From Paenibacillus allorhizosphaerae (GTDB taxonomy: Bacteria; Bacillota; Bacilli; Paenibacillales; NBRC-103111), in NCBI RefSeq assembly GCF_910594985.1, contig NZ_CAJVCE010000023.1, positions 1-64,000 of the forward strand: 64,000 bases of DNA. The letters run 5' to 3'. The notes below the pieces were generated by a model. That model worked only from the letters and a program-made list of their open reading frames with translations, did not search any database and had not been told where the DNA came from. Shown in pieces: positions 33,161-42,030 of this stretch. The translations under genes and the position numbers were made by a program. The first letter of the stretch is position 1, and each line of letters opens with the position of its first letter.

Positions 33161-34354
33161 ATGAAAACTAAGCCGCCGAACAGCGAAAAACCGTTTAACG
33201 TCCCTCAGCCGATCAGGGTAGACGGTGCCGGAGGGCCGGATCTCGGCCCTCGCGATGTGATGCGGGATCTGGAAAATCCGGATTTGTTAGTCCCTCCCGT
33301 TACGGATTCGGGGCTAGTGCCGAATTTGAAAATGTCGTTCTCCGACACTCACATGCAGCTCAATCAAGGCGGATGGTCCAGGGAAATCACGGTGAGGGAT
33401 TTGCCGATCGCCACCACCCTTGCAGGCGTTAATATGAGCTTGACTCCAGGAGGAGTACGCGAGCTGCACTGGCATCAACAAGCGGAGTGGGCCTACATGA
33501 TTTGGGGCGGTGCACGCATTACTTCGATCGATGCGAACGGACGCAACTTTATCGCGGACGTCGGACCGGGCGATCTTTGGTATTTTCCGGCGGGCTTGCC
33601 GCATTCGATTCAAGGGCTTGCGGAAGGCTGCGAATTTTTGCTGGTGTTCGATGACGGACATTTCTCCGACCTGAATACGCTATCGATCTCCGATTGGTTT
33701 GCGCATACCCCCAAAGACGTCCTATCCGCCAATTTCGGCGTCCCCGAGAGTGCGTTCGATTCCATCCCGTCCGAACAAGTGTACATATATCAAGATCAGC
33801 CGCCGGGTCCGCTAGCCAGTCAAGAAGTGCAGTCCCCTTACGGCACGACGCCTCTGAGCTTCAAGCATCGACTGTTGGCCCAAGCACCGCTGCAAACATC
33901 CGGCGGATCCGTGCGCATTGTGGACTCCACCAATTTTCCGATCTCCAAAACAGTGGCCGCCGCCCTGGTTGAGATCAAGCCCGGCGCGATGCGGGAACTT
34001 CACTGGCATCCGAATAACGACGAGTGGCAGTATTATCTTACCGGGCAAGGGCGCATGACCGTATTTGCAGGCAACGGGGCAGCGCGGACCTTCGATTATA
34101 GAGCAGGGGACGTCGGCTATGTTCCGTTCGCTTTCGGCCACTACATCCAAAACACCGGCGATGAAACCTTATGGTTTTTGGAAATATTCAAGAGCGACCG
34201 GTTTGTCGATATTTCCTTAAACCAATGGATGGCCCTTACCCCACGGCAGCTTGTGCAAAACAATTTGCACGTCGGGCCGGAGCTGATCGAGCATCTGCAA
34301 AAAGTGAAATCGCCGGTCGTCAAGCATCCCGGATTCACTTACTATCCCAAATGA
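33161..34354 (+). CDS. Oxalate decarboxylase-type bicupin
   Basis: Manganese bicupin of about 397 residues expected to turn oxalate into formate and CO2. Both metal sites are intact: R100, H103, H105, E109 and H148 ([11 protein letters not shown]), then H281, H283, E288 and H327 ([12 protein letters not shown]). E341 in the second domain matches Glu333 of Bacillus subtilis OxdC. The active-site lid that reads SENS in OxdC (161-164) reads SDLN here (169-172), so the proton-donor Glu162 is an Asp. GGAGGA lies 11 bases before ATG 33161. The lid change could alter the balance between decarboxylase and oxidase activity. Confidence 0.9.
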   Translation: MKTKPPNSEKPFNVPQPIRVDGAGGPDLGPRDVMRDLENPDLLVPPVTDSGLVPNLKMSFSDTHMQLNQGGWSREITVRDLPIATTLAGVNMSLTPGGVRELHWHQQAEWAYMIWGGARITSIDANGRNFIADVGPGDLWYFPAGLPHSIQGLAEGCEFLLVFDDGHFSDLNTLSISDWFAHTPKDVLSANFGVPESAFDSIPSEQVYIYQDQPPGPLASQEVQSPYGTTPLSFKHRLLAQAPLQTSGGSVRIVDSTNFPISKTVAAALVEIKPGAMRELHWHPNNDEWQYYLTGQGRMTVFAGNGAARTFDYRAGDVGYVPFAFGHYIQNTGDETLWFLEIFKSDRFVDISLNQWMALTPRQLVQNNLHVGPELIEHLQKVKSPVVKHPGFTYYPK

Positions 34355-34390
34355 TCGCAAGGAACGGATAGTGTCAAGGATAATATATTT

Positions 34391-35551
34391 TCATGGAGCG
34401 ATACTTTGTTTCACTTGATAATTCAACAGTGACCGTCTGACGAACAATATAAAAATCAATAGCGAAATGACAACCGAGACGCTGCTGGCCGTAAACAGAA
34501 ACGGATAGCCCGCGTATTGGGAAACCCATCCGAGTACGATCGACCCCAGACCGATGCCCAAATCGAATGCGGTCATGAAGGTCGCCGTAGCCGCCCCTCG
34601 TTTGTCCGGATCGGCCAGCCGCAAGTTGGCCGCTTGAAGGGCCGGCTGCGCCGAGCCGAATCCGATGCCGTACAAAATGGCGGCAATGATGACGCCGGTC
34701 AGTCCGTCGGCAGCGCTTAACACGAGCAAAGCGGCAGCCGTGACGATCAGCGAAGGCACAATAACGAATGCCGCTCCCCTTCGGTCGGACAGTTTGCCGG
34801 CGACGGGCCTAATGACGGTGAGCGCGAGCGCATATACGAGGAAGAACGTGCCCGGATTCACCTTGATCGATTCGGAGAACAGCGGCACAAATGCCGTAAT
34901 TCCGCCATACACGACGGCCAGAAAAAATGTCGTCGCCGACACGGGCAACACCGATTTTTCAAATAGGACGATACGTCCCGTTCCGGCTTTCGGCTGGAAC
35001 GGGATTTTTGTAGCGAACGCCACGAGCAGCGCCGCTGCGGAGCATCCCGCCGCGGTAAGAAACAACCCATGGGATGAATGGTTGTTCATCAGCCATATCC
35101 CGAGCACCGGCCCGATCGCCATCGCCGCCGTCATCGCCATGCCGAACCATCCCATCCCCTCCCCGCGGCGGCTGGCCGGAATCACATCCGTGATCGTGGT
35201 GCCGACAGCGGTTGTGGAGAACGCCCAGCTGATGCCGTGCAGCACCCTCAGTGCCATCAACGCCGCAATGCCGGCGATCCAGTCGTACACATACATCGAC
35301 AACACGAAAACGAGCAGTCCCCATATAATAAACGGCCGCCGGCCGTACCGGTCGAGCAGCCCCCCGACGACCGGCCGGAACACGACGGCGGACAAAGTAA
35401 ATACCCCCGCCGCCAGTCCGACCTGCGACTCGCTTCCTCCGAGCTGCTTAATGTACAGCGGCAGCGTTGGAAGCAGCAAATATAGCGCGGTAAACAAGAA
35501 CAGCATAGCTACCGTCATTTGAATAAACGGCCTGGTCCATAGTCGTTCCAT
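34391..35551 (-). CDS. MFS transporter
   Basis: Twelve-helix transporter of 386 residues. RPVVGGLLDRYGRRPFIIWG (motif A) and the symmetrical RPVAGKLSDRRGAAFVIVPS in the second half are clear. The best start is ATG 35551, preceded by GGGAGG and directly behind the stop of the PadR gene (2 bases between). Coupling to a PadR repressor argues for a drug or metabolite efflux pump whose expression is induced by its substrate. Substrate unknown. Confidence 0.9.
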   Translation of the reverse strand: MERLWTRPFIQMTVAMLFLFTALYLLLPTLPLYIKQLGGSESQVGLAAGVFTLSAVVFRPVVGGLLDRYGRRPFIIWGLLVFVLSMYVYDWIAGIAALMALRVLHGISWAFSTTAVGTTITDVIPASRRGEGMGWFGMAMTAAMAIGPVLGIWLMNNHSSHGLFLTAAGCSAAALLVAFATKIPFQPKAGTGRIVLFEKSVLPVSATTFFLAVVYGGITAFVPLFSESIKVNPGTFFLVYALALTVIRPVAGKLSDRRGAAFVIVPSLIVTAAALLVLSAADGLTGVIIAAILYGIGFGSAQPALQAANLRLADPDKRGAATATFMTAFDLGIGLGSIVLGWVSQYAGYPFLFTASSVSVVISLLIFILFVRRSLLNYQVKQSIAP

Positions 35552-35553
35552 CG

Positions 35554-36096
35554 TTATTCCTCCCTTTCGATTCGTTCGATTTCCTCTGTGACCCACTCGA
35601 TATCGGCCTCGCCGACACGCAATCTGTGATCGAACACGCGAAGCAGCTGGTTGCGTTGTTTGGCCGGTTCCGGTTTATGCGAAATAAGCTGCGTTTCGAA
35701 GTTTTTCACGTATTTCCGTATCGTCTGGAGATGGTTCAAATACTGCTTCAGACAAGCAAGCCGAACGTCCTTCGTCACATACTGGAAATAGACCATTTTA
35801 AAATTAATGAGCCGTTCGGTATCGGTATTGGACTCGAGCGGTTCCTCCATCAGCTCGTGAAATCGGACGCGTCCGGCTTCCGTCAGCGCATATACTTTCC
35901 TAAGTCTTCCTCCCTCCGATTCTTCCTCGTGCCGGAGATGGATCTGTCCGCTATCCACTAATCGGGACAGCAGCGGGTACAAGGTTCCCGAGCTGATCTG
36001 CCGACCCGGTCCGGCGGCGTTTTTGAGTATTTCCTGGAGCATGTAGCCGTGTTTCTCTCCCGTCATCAACTCGCCCAGCACAAACAATTCGTACAT
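35554..36096 (-). CDS. PadR-family transcriptional regulator
   Basis: Repressor of 180 residues. The winged helix reads MYELFVLGELMTGEKHGYML, then SSGTLYPLLSRLVDSGQIHL; the C-terminal part is a helical dimerisation domain with the family ending. ATG 36096 follows GGAGG. It is first in a two-gene unit with the MFS pump, and its promoter is full of repeated CGATATAT elements, so it is probably autoregulated. PadR proteins are usually relieved by a phenolic or drug ligand. Confidence 0.93.
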   Translation of the reverse strand: MYELFVLGELMTGEKHGYMLQEILKNAAGPGRQISSGTLYPLLSRLVDSGQIHLRHEEESEGGRLRKVYALTEAGRVRFHELMEEPLESNTDTERLINFKMVYFQYVTKDVRLACLKQYLNHLQTIRKYVKNFETQLISHKPEPAKQRNQLLRVFDHRLRVGEADIEWVTEEIERIEREE

Positions 36097-36107
36097 TACC
36101 ATACCTC

Positions 36108-36174
36108 CGATATATGTCGAATCGATATATCTTATCGATACATGTATTATATGTCGGACCGATATATGTGTCAA
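36108..36174 (-). promoter_or_regulatory. Consensus promoter embedded in CGATATAT repeats (PadR operator)
   Basis: TTGACA (36174-36169), a 17-base spacer and TATAAT (36151-36146) form a perfect sigma-A promoter. CGATAYAT occurs four times, at 36108, 36123, 36136 and 36160, one of them inside the spacer. Three copies continue into GT. A repressor filling these sites would block the promoter. Confidence 0.85.
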
Positions 36175-36290
36175 CAAGCAGCTGCGTATCAGGCCGTGTC
36201 TCGTACAAGCATACAAACAACGCGGCAGCATGAGCTTACGGCGCTGAGCGGTCCTTTGTATACTTGTCAAATCACAAAAAAAAGAACATC

Positions 36291-36525
36291 TTAAAAAATG
36301 ATGTTCAAAAAAATGAATCCGATTACTAACATAACTAAGCCGAAAATAATTAATCCTTTGCCTACGCTGCTCTTATCCGGGTCATCATGTAAAACTTAAA
36401 ACCCGCCCACGATGGCTTGGCGTTCCAAACAATGCAGCGTTATGAAGCGGGCGACTGCAGCTAGAACAAACGGAAGCATGTTCCGGATTTTCCTCTTTAC
36501 AATGGTCACAAACCTTGTAAGCCAT
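36291..36525 (-). pseudogene. Zinc-ribbon protein with C-terminal helix, frameshifted
   Basis: The first frame (from ATG 36525) reads MAYKVCDHCKEENPEHASVC followed by SSCSRPL, a four-cysteine zinc ribbon (CxxC-N12-CxxC), and stops at VLSFT. The adjoining frame then gives DDPDKSSVGKGLIIFGLVML followed by VIGFIFLNIIF and a stop at 36291, a single membrane helix without its own start codon. One frameshift near 36385 joins them into a protein of about 78 residues: zinc ribbon plus membrane anchor. The shift could be genuine decay or a sequencing error. Confidence 0.6.
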
Positions 36526-36620
36526 AAGGTTCAATGCGCTCCATTTCAAGTCATTTACGTTGTATTTTACCATAAATAACTAAAATGGTTGGGAACGATT
36601 TCCAGATCTTTTTTTGCAAG

Positions 36621-37874
36621 CTATGCTTCACAACGGCCCATCCCGGCAGATCCGATTTCGGTACAACCGGCGACCCGCCGGTCCAAATGGACGCTCCAGG
36701 CGGTCAAAGCGATGCCTGCAACGGTGACGAGCGAGGCTGCCCAAGGTACGGCGGGCAGTCCCAGCGTGCTGTCGATGACAAGCCCGCCGATATAAGCGCC
36801 TAGCGCATTGCCCAAATTAAAGGCGGAAATATTCAAAGTCGACGCCAGTTCCTGCGCATGCCCTGCCTTCTGGAGCACGCGGATATTGAGCGGCGTAATG
36901 ATGCTATACGCGGCCATCCCCCAGACGAACACGGTAACAATCGCAGCGGCTTTATTGTGACTCGTTATGGAAAAGAACGCCATCGATACGGCCAACAGCG
37001 CCATACCGCCAAACAGCGTCGGCAGCAGCCGTCGATCCGACCATTTGCCTCCAAGCAAGTTGCCGATCATGGAACCGATACCGAAAATAAGCAGTACAAC
37101 GGAAATAGCTCCTTCGGATAATAAAGTGATTCGCTCCAAAATCGGAGTAATGTACGTAAAGGCGACGAAGGTGCCTCCCGCTCCAAACACAGTCATCAGC
37201 AGCACCAAGATGAATTGGGGACGGCTCACCGTGCGCAGCTGTCCTTTGATCGGTGCGCTTTCGGTGCTCGGCATGGACGGAACCAGCTTCATTATGCCTA
37301 GCAAAGCGGCAAAAGAAAGCAGCGTCACGACAAGAAACGGCAGCCGCCAGCCAAACTGTTGACCGAGGAAAGCCCCAAGCGGCGCGCCCAAGATCACGGC
37401 GATCGTAAGTCCCGATCCGACCATAGCGATGCTTGCGCCTTCCTTGCCGGGAGGGGCGATAGTTTTTGCCGTGACAACCATGATTCCGAACAGGACGCCG
37501 TGCGCCAATGCGCTGATGATTCGGCCAATGATCAATATTGCGTATGTGGGCGCAACCGCGCAGATGCCTCCGCCCACCATAAACAATACAATCAGCGAGC
37601 ACATCAGCGCTTTGCGCGGCAGTCGGCCGGTCAAGATCGAGAGTACGGGACCGCCGAAGACAACGCCGAGTGCGTACCCGGTTACGAGCATGCCGGCCGT
37701 TGGAATGGTTACGCCGATATCGCCGGAGATGGGCAATAACAGTCCCATAGGCAGCAGCTCCGCTGTGCCGATAATGAATACGCAAAGCGCCAGCATCAGG
37801 ATCGCCGCCGTTCTTCTTCGGCCGCCAAGTTCGTTGGTTGAGTCGATTGGCTCCATCGTTCGCATGCTCATCAT
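36621..37874 (-). CDS. MFS transporter (DHA1, AraJ/YdhP-like)
   Basis: Twelve-helix transporter of about 415 residues. LCVFIIGTAELLPMGLLLPI at the N-terminus and the loop SILTGRLPRKALM match the arabinose/nucleoside efflux branch of DHA1. Several ATGs lie together; 37865 has GGAGG at better spacing than 37874. It follows the MerR-type gene by 46 bases on the same strand and is probably in its regulon. Confidence 0.88.
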   Translation of the reverse strand: MMSMRTMEPIDSTNELGGRRRTAAILMLALCVFIIGTAELLPMGLLLPISGDIGVTIPTAGMLVTGYALGVVFGGPVLSILTGRLPRKALMCSLIVLFMVGGGICAVAPTYAILIIGRIISALAHGVLFGIMVVTAKTIAPPGKEGASIAMVGSGLTIAVILGAPLGAFLGQQFGWRLPFLVVTLLSFAALLGIMKLVPSMPSTESAPIKGQLRTVSRPQFILVLLMTVFGAGGTFVAFTYITPILERITLLSEGAISVVLLIFGIGSMIGNLLGGKWSDRRLLPTLFGGMALLAVSMAFFSITSHNKAAAIVTVFVWGMAAYSIITPLNIRVLQKAGHAQELASTLNISAFNLGNALGAYIGGLVIDSTLGLPAVPWAASLVTVAGIALTAWSVHLDRRVAGCTEIGSAGMGRCEA

Positions 37875-37920
37875 CCTCCATCTCCTGTTATCTCAACTAG
37901 CGAACAAGCGCCTTGTGAGC

Positions 37921-38745
37921 TCAAAGAGCCACGCCCGCCGTGATAATCGGCATTTGGCTTTCGGTAACGTAAATTTGCTTGCCGTCTTCCTGCATCGGCG
38001 TATAAATTTCCCGGCTCGGTACTTCGTCGTTAATCCGGTAGCCGTTCATCTCAATCCACGAGCCCAGGTCTACACTTACCGCGGATTCCAATTCGGGTCG
38101 GCTGATGTGGGTCACCGACGCTACGGTCATTTCCGGAAGCACGTTCGTCCGATACCGGGCAGAGTCCGGCACTTGATGCGGAATCGGGCAAGCGACTTCC
38201 AGATTGATGCTGCTCTCGCATTCCAGACAACTATGCCATACGACCATGTGAGGAGCGGTCTGCGGTACGCCGGCCCATTGCAAATACGTGTCGATTTCTT
38301 CGAACAATCCGGGAATGCTGGCTCGGCTTGTCGTCTCTCGCAATGACAAGACCATGATCGGCGCAACCCGCTTCACGAGCACTTCGTGCGAAGGCAGCTC
38401 GCCGCCCCCCCGCTCAATCTGATGCAATCTGGCTTCGATGCGGGTCAACCGCTCCATTTCCGACTGGACGAGTCTCTGCACCTCGGCTTGCTTCAATCGG
38501 AACATCCCGCGAATTTCCGCAGGAGACACGTTGTCATGGAGCAGCTGCCGGATTTGTTCGAGCGTAAAACCGAGATCTTTGAACGCGAGAATCCGATGCA
38601 ATTGCAGCAGTTGCTCGCTCGTATAATAGCGATAGCCGCTTTGTTGATCCGTATAAGCGGGTTTGAGCAGCTCTAGCTGATCGTAGAACCGCAATGTTTT
38701 GGCCGGGACTTGACTCAACTTGGAAAACTCGCTGATTTTAAACAT
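37921..38745 (-). CDS. MerR-family regulator with GyrI-like effector domain
   Basis: Protein of 274 residues. The winged helix-turn-helix MFKISEFSKLSQVPAKTLRFYDQL occupies the N-terminus, followed by a dimerisation coiled coil (about 80-115) and a C-terminal GyrI/BmrR-like ligand-binding domain (about 120-274). This architecture (BmrR type) binds hydrophobic drugs and activates efflux genes. The promoter upstream has the stretched spacer typical of MerR control, and an MFS pump gene follows. Confidence 0.92.
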   Translation of the reverse strand: MFKISEFSKLSQVPAKTLRFYDQLELLKPAYTDQQSGYRYYTSEQLLQLHRILAFKDLGFTLEQIRQLLHDNVSPAEIRGMFRLKQAEVQRLVQSEMERLTRIEARLHQIERGGGELPSHEVLVKRVAPIMVLSLRETTSRASIPGLFEEIDTYLQWAGVPQTAPHMVVWHSCLECESSINLEVACPIPHQVPDSARYRTNVLPEMTVASVTHISRPELESAVSVDLGSWIEMNGYRINDEVPSREIYTPMQEDGKQIYVTESQMPIITAGVAL

Positions 38746-38795
38746 AAGCTTCTCCTTTCCGAGGCCTTGGCATGCCGTTTTTCAACTTCAGAGCA

Positions 38796-38827
38796 AGTAT
38801 AAACGTTCTACCGCTGTGGAAAGTCAA
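38796..38827 (-). promoter_or_regulatory. MerR-type promoter with long spacer
   Basis: On the minus strand TTGACT and TATACT are separated by 20 bases (19 if the -10 is read as TTATAC). The spacer has the partial dyad TTCCAC-AGCGGTAG-AACG. Over-long spacers with dyads are the hallmark of promoters twisted open by MerR proteins. Confidence 0.65.
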
Positions 38828-38852
38828 CTGCTTTTTTATCAGATAGACGTTT

Positions 38853-40190
38853 TTACTCCTCCCAGCTTCCCCGCTTCGCTTCTTCGACAATCGCCTGTAT
38901 CCCCTCGTCGATCCGCTCCGGCTTCGCCCGGGAAATGCTGATCCGCAAAAACTTGTCCCGCTCCAGGTAATCCGACAAATAAAATCGCTTGCCGGACATC
39001 ACGAGAATATGCCTCGCTTCAAGCCGTTTCGTCAGACGCTCCAGATTGACCGTTTGCGGCAGCTTGAATTGCACGTACACGCCGGAGCTTTGTTCCGTTA
39101 TTGCGATCGGTCCCGCTTCGTTATGCCGCTTCACTGCCTCATTCAACAGGCGAATCCGCGCCGCGTATTGGCTGCCAATTTTGCGCTTGTGCCGCTCGTA
39201 CATCCCGTTTTTGATATATACTTCGAGCGCCGCCTGCGAAAGGAGCGAAGTGTCGGCATATCTTTTTCGCGTTTGGAACGGACTCAACAGCGCTTCCGGT
39301 AATACGGCGGCGCCGAGCCGCAAGCCTGGGAATATGATTTTCGAAAAGCTTTTCAAATAAACGACGTGCGACGTCCGGTTGTAGGCGTAAATCGGATCGA
39401 ACCCTTGATCTTCGCCCAAGTCGGCCATATAATCGTCTTCCACAACGTATACGTCGTATTTGCCGGCCAAAGCGGCGATCGCTTTCCTCTCCTCCATGCT
39501 GTACGAAGTGCCCAACGGGTTGTGGTGTCTGGACATCGTGTAAAAAAATTTGATATCGCCGGTCTTGAATATGGCCTCGAGCTCCAGCAAATCAATCCCC
39601 GCCGCGCTGCGCGCAATGCCGCAAACCGGGATTCCCTCCGCTTCAAGGAAGTGCAAATAAATATCGTAACTTGGCTGCTCGACCAAAATGGCCGACTTCC
39701 CGTTGGGGAACGGCATTTTCGCCAAAATTTCCAGCGCCTGCTGCACGCCCGATGTCACCACGATCCGCTCCGCCTTCGCAAACACTTGGGAGTCAGCCAA
39801 ATGGGAAGTCAGCGTAAGGCGGAGCTTCTCCAGCCCTTTCGCATCGCCGTATGTGAACAAGTGATACTTGTACGTATCGATCGCCTGGTTCAAGCAGTGC
39901 TGAAAATCCAGGTACGGAAATACGTTGACGTCCGGAGACGCCGATGCGAAATCGATCGTATCGTTCTCCTCGCCCTGCTGCCGGTCTCCGACGACATAGT
40001 AGCCGCTTTGCGCGATTGAATAGATCGCGTGGCGCTTCTCCAATTCCGCATAGACCCGGATGATGGTGCTGATGCTGCACTCGTAAGCCTTCGCGGCATT
40101 GCGGACGGAAGGCATCTTTTGACCCGGACGATACCGACCTTCCGCGAACTGCTGCTCCATCTCCGAAAGAATAGACACATATTTTTTCAT
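38853..40190 (-). CDS. MocR-type regulator (GntR helix-turn-helix fused to aminotransferase fold)
   Basis: Protein of 445 residues. A GntR winged helix (about 10-70, KMPSVRNAAKAYECSISTIIRVYAEL) is joined to a class I aminotransferase-like domain that binds pyridoxal phosphate, with the lysine in YLKSFSKIIFPGLRLG and VEDDYMADLG. MocR proteins sense amino acids or pyridoxal phosphate and regulate transport or synthesis genes. The divergent EamA transporter gene shares the intergenic region, which holds a perfect 22-base palindrome. Confidence 0.93.
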   Translation of the reverse strand: MKKYVSILSEMEQQFAEGRYRPGQKMPSVRNAAKAYECSISTIIRVYAELEKRHAIYSIAQSGYYVVGDRQQGEENDTIDFASASPDVNVFPYLDFQHCLNQAIDTYKYHLFTYGDAKGLEKLRLTLTSHLADSQVFAKAERIVVTSGVQQALEILAKMPFPNGKSAILVEQPSYDIYLHFLEAEGIPVCGIARSAAGIDLLELEAIFKTGDIKFFYTMSRHHNPLGTSYSMEERKAIAALAGKYDVYVVEDDYMADLGEDQGFDPIYAYNRTSHVVYLKSFSKIIFPGLRLGAAVLPEALLSPFQTRKRYADTSLLSQAALEVYIKNGMYERHKRKIGSQYAARIRLLNEAVKRHNEAGPIAITEQSSGVYVQFKLPQTVNLERLTKRLEARHILVMSGKRFYLSDYLERDKFLRISISRAKPERIDEGIQAIVEEAKRGSWEE

Positions 40191-40229
40191 ACCGTCCCCT
40201 TGCTTTCTCCTCCCATTATAATAAACGAG

Positions 40230-40251
40230 ACAACTGTATCGATACAGTTGT
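40230..40251. promoter_or_regulatory. Perfect 22-base palindrome between MocR and EamA genes
   Basis: Each arm reads ACAACTGTATC on its own strand, meeting at a central CG. It sits about 40 bases before the MocR gene and about 105 before the EamA gene, next to a TATAAT (minus strand). It is the best operator candidate for the MocR protein. Confidence 0.75.
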
Positions 40252-40354
40252 GGAAAAAACGTATTGTTCGAACCCGTATTTCGTCATACGATGGCGTTAC
40301 CGGATATCGTTCGCGAACGCGATCCCGACTTCCATTCGAAAGGAGGAACCGATC

Positions 40355-41305
40355 ATGGAACAACAAGGAATCAAACTGGCTTATTTGCTGACGGTCGTGA
40401 ATGCGTCCATCATCGGATTATCGTTCCTGTTTACAAAGATGGCGCTCGAATACGCCAACCCGATCGATACGTTAGCTTTTCGTTTCGCCCTGTCGTTTGC
40501 CGTCATGACGATACCGGTCTTGCTCGGCCGGGTTCGGCTCCATTATCGCGGCAAGCCGTTATACAAAGCGCTTCTGCTGGCCGTCACGTATCCGCTCGGG
40601 TTCTTTACATTTCAGACGTTCGGACTGCAGCACGCCACTTCTTCCGAAGGAGGCATATTATATGCCTTCACGCCGGTGCTGACGATGCTGCTCGCCTTCA
40701 TTTTTTTGAAAGAAGCGACAACCGTGCGGCAGAGGCTGTCCATTTTCCTGTCGGTATTCGGCGTTTTGTTCATTTTTGTGATGAAGGGAAGCAGCATCGA
40801 TTGGACGAACGTGACGGGGATGTTCCTTTTGTTTTTATCGTGTCTCGCATTTGCCGGATACAATGTGCTGGCCCGCTCGCTGCTTCGAACGTTCAGCCCG
40901 GCGGAAATCACCTATATGATGCTCGGCATCGGCTTCGTCACATTTTTCGCCGTATCGCTCGCCAGTCACGCGGCCGCGGGCACGCTCGATCTGCTCGTCG
41001 CGCCGCTCGCATCCGGTCCCTTTCTCGTATCGATCGTGTACCTCGGGGTATTATCCTCGCTCGTGACCGCATTGACGGCAAACTACGCCTTGTCCAAGAT
41101 GGAAGCTTCCAAAATGAGCGTATTTTCCAATTTGTCGACCATCGTCTCCATCGCGGTCGGGGCAATGTTCCTTGGAGAGGATATCACGTTATATCATCTC
41201 ATCGGTTCGGCGCTCATTATAGTGGGGGTTACGGGAGCAAATTTGAGCCTCGGGCGAAAAAAAATAAAGCAGGGATCGCTTCATTCCGACCGGATAAAGG
41301 CTTAA
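40355..41305 (+). CDS. EamA/DMT-family transporter
   Basis: Permease of 316 residues with ten hydrophobic segments arranged as two EamA repeats; GLQHATSSEGGILYAFTPVLTM and the second repeat TALTANYALSKMEASKMSVF are typical. Drug/metabolite exporters of this family often move amino acids or cofactor precursors. ATG 40355 follows AAAGGAGGA. It is divergent from the MocR regulator, a common pairing in Bacillota. Confidence 0.9.
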   Translation: MEQQGIKLAYLLTVVNASIIGLSFLFTKMALEYANPIDTLAFRFALSFAVMTIPVLLGRVRLHYRGKPLYKALLLAVTYPLGFFTFQTFGLQHATSSEGGILYAFTPVLTMLLAFIFLKEATTVRQRLSIFLSVFGVLFIFVMKGSSIDWTNVTGMFLLFLSCLAFAGYNVLARSLLRTFSPAEITYMMLGIGFVTFFAVSLASHAAAGTLDLLVAPLASGPFLVSIVYLGVLSSLVTALTANYALSKMEASKMSVFSNLSTIVSIAVGAMFLGEDITLYHLIGSALIIVGVTGANLSLGRKKIKQGSLHSDRIKA

Positions 41306-41368
41306 TGAGGCTGGAAACAATATAATTCAGGGAACGATCCATTCGACAAGGAGCTGAATAATATTCAT

Positions 41369-42001
41369 ATGACATCTACTGTAAAAGCCGATTTTTTCGA
41401 AACCGTCCGGGAACGCCGTGCCGTCAAGCATTACGATGCGAGTTATAAATTAAGCGAGCAAGAGATCATGGAGCTGCTGGAAATCGCCGGCAGCGCGCCG
41501 TCGGCCTGGAATCTTCAGCACTGGAAATTTCTCGCGATCACCGACCAAGCGGCCAAACAAAAGCTGCTGCCTATTGCGAACGGGCAAAAGCAGGTCGTCG
41601 ATGCGTCCGTCGTCGTCGCCGTGCTCGGAAACCTGCAGGCGAATCGGAATGCCGAGGCCGTCTTTGGCTCTGCCGTGCAAGCCGGTATGATGCCGGAGGA
41701 GATTAAAGCGAACCTGATTAACCAAATCGAATCGGCGTATGCCAACATACCAACCGTCCCGCGCGATGAAGCGATTCGCAATGCATCGCTGGCCGCCATG
41801 CAGCTCATGCTCGCGGCGAGAGCGAAAGGGCTCGATTCTTGCCCGATGGGCGGGTATAACCCAGGCCAATTCGTCGAAGCATTCAACGTTCCGGAACAAT
41901 ACGTACCGGTCCTGTTGGTCGCGATCGGTAAGGCGGCGACTCCGGCACGTCCGTCCGGACGGTTTCCGGTAAGCCAAACGGTCGTCTGGAATCATTTTTA
42001 A
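41369..42001 (+). CDS. Nitroreductase family protein
   Basis: FMN-dependent oxidoreductase of 210 residues. FETVRERRAVKHYDASYKLS (FMN-binding arginines), APSAWNLQHWKFLAI and the C-terminal CPMGGYNPGQFVEAFNVPEQ are the standard features. It reduces nitroaromatics or quinones with NAD(P)H. It lies 63 bases after the EamA gene and 29 before the arylamine acetyltransferase gene on the same strand, a sensible pairing for detoxifying nitro and amino aromatics (inference). Confidence 0.92.
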   Translation: MTSTVKADFFETVRERRAVKHYDASYKLSEQEIMELLEIAGSAPSAWNLQHWKFLAITDQAAKQKLLPIANGQKQVVDASVVVAVLGNLQANRNAEAVFGSAVQAGMMPEEIKANLINQIESAYANIPTVPRDEAIRNASLAAMQLMLAARAKGLDSCPMGGYNPGQFVEAFNVPEQYVPVLLVAIGKAATPARPSGRFPVSQTVVWNHF

Positions 42002-42030
42002 ACAACATACAGGATAGGGAGGGAAGACGT

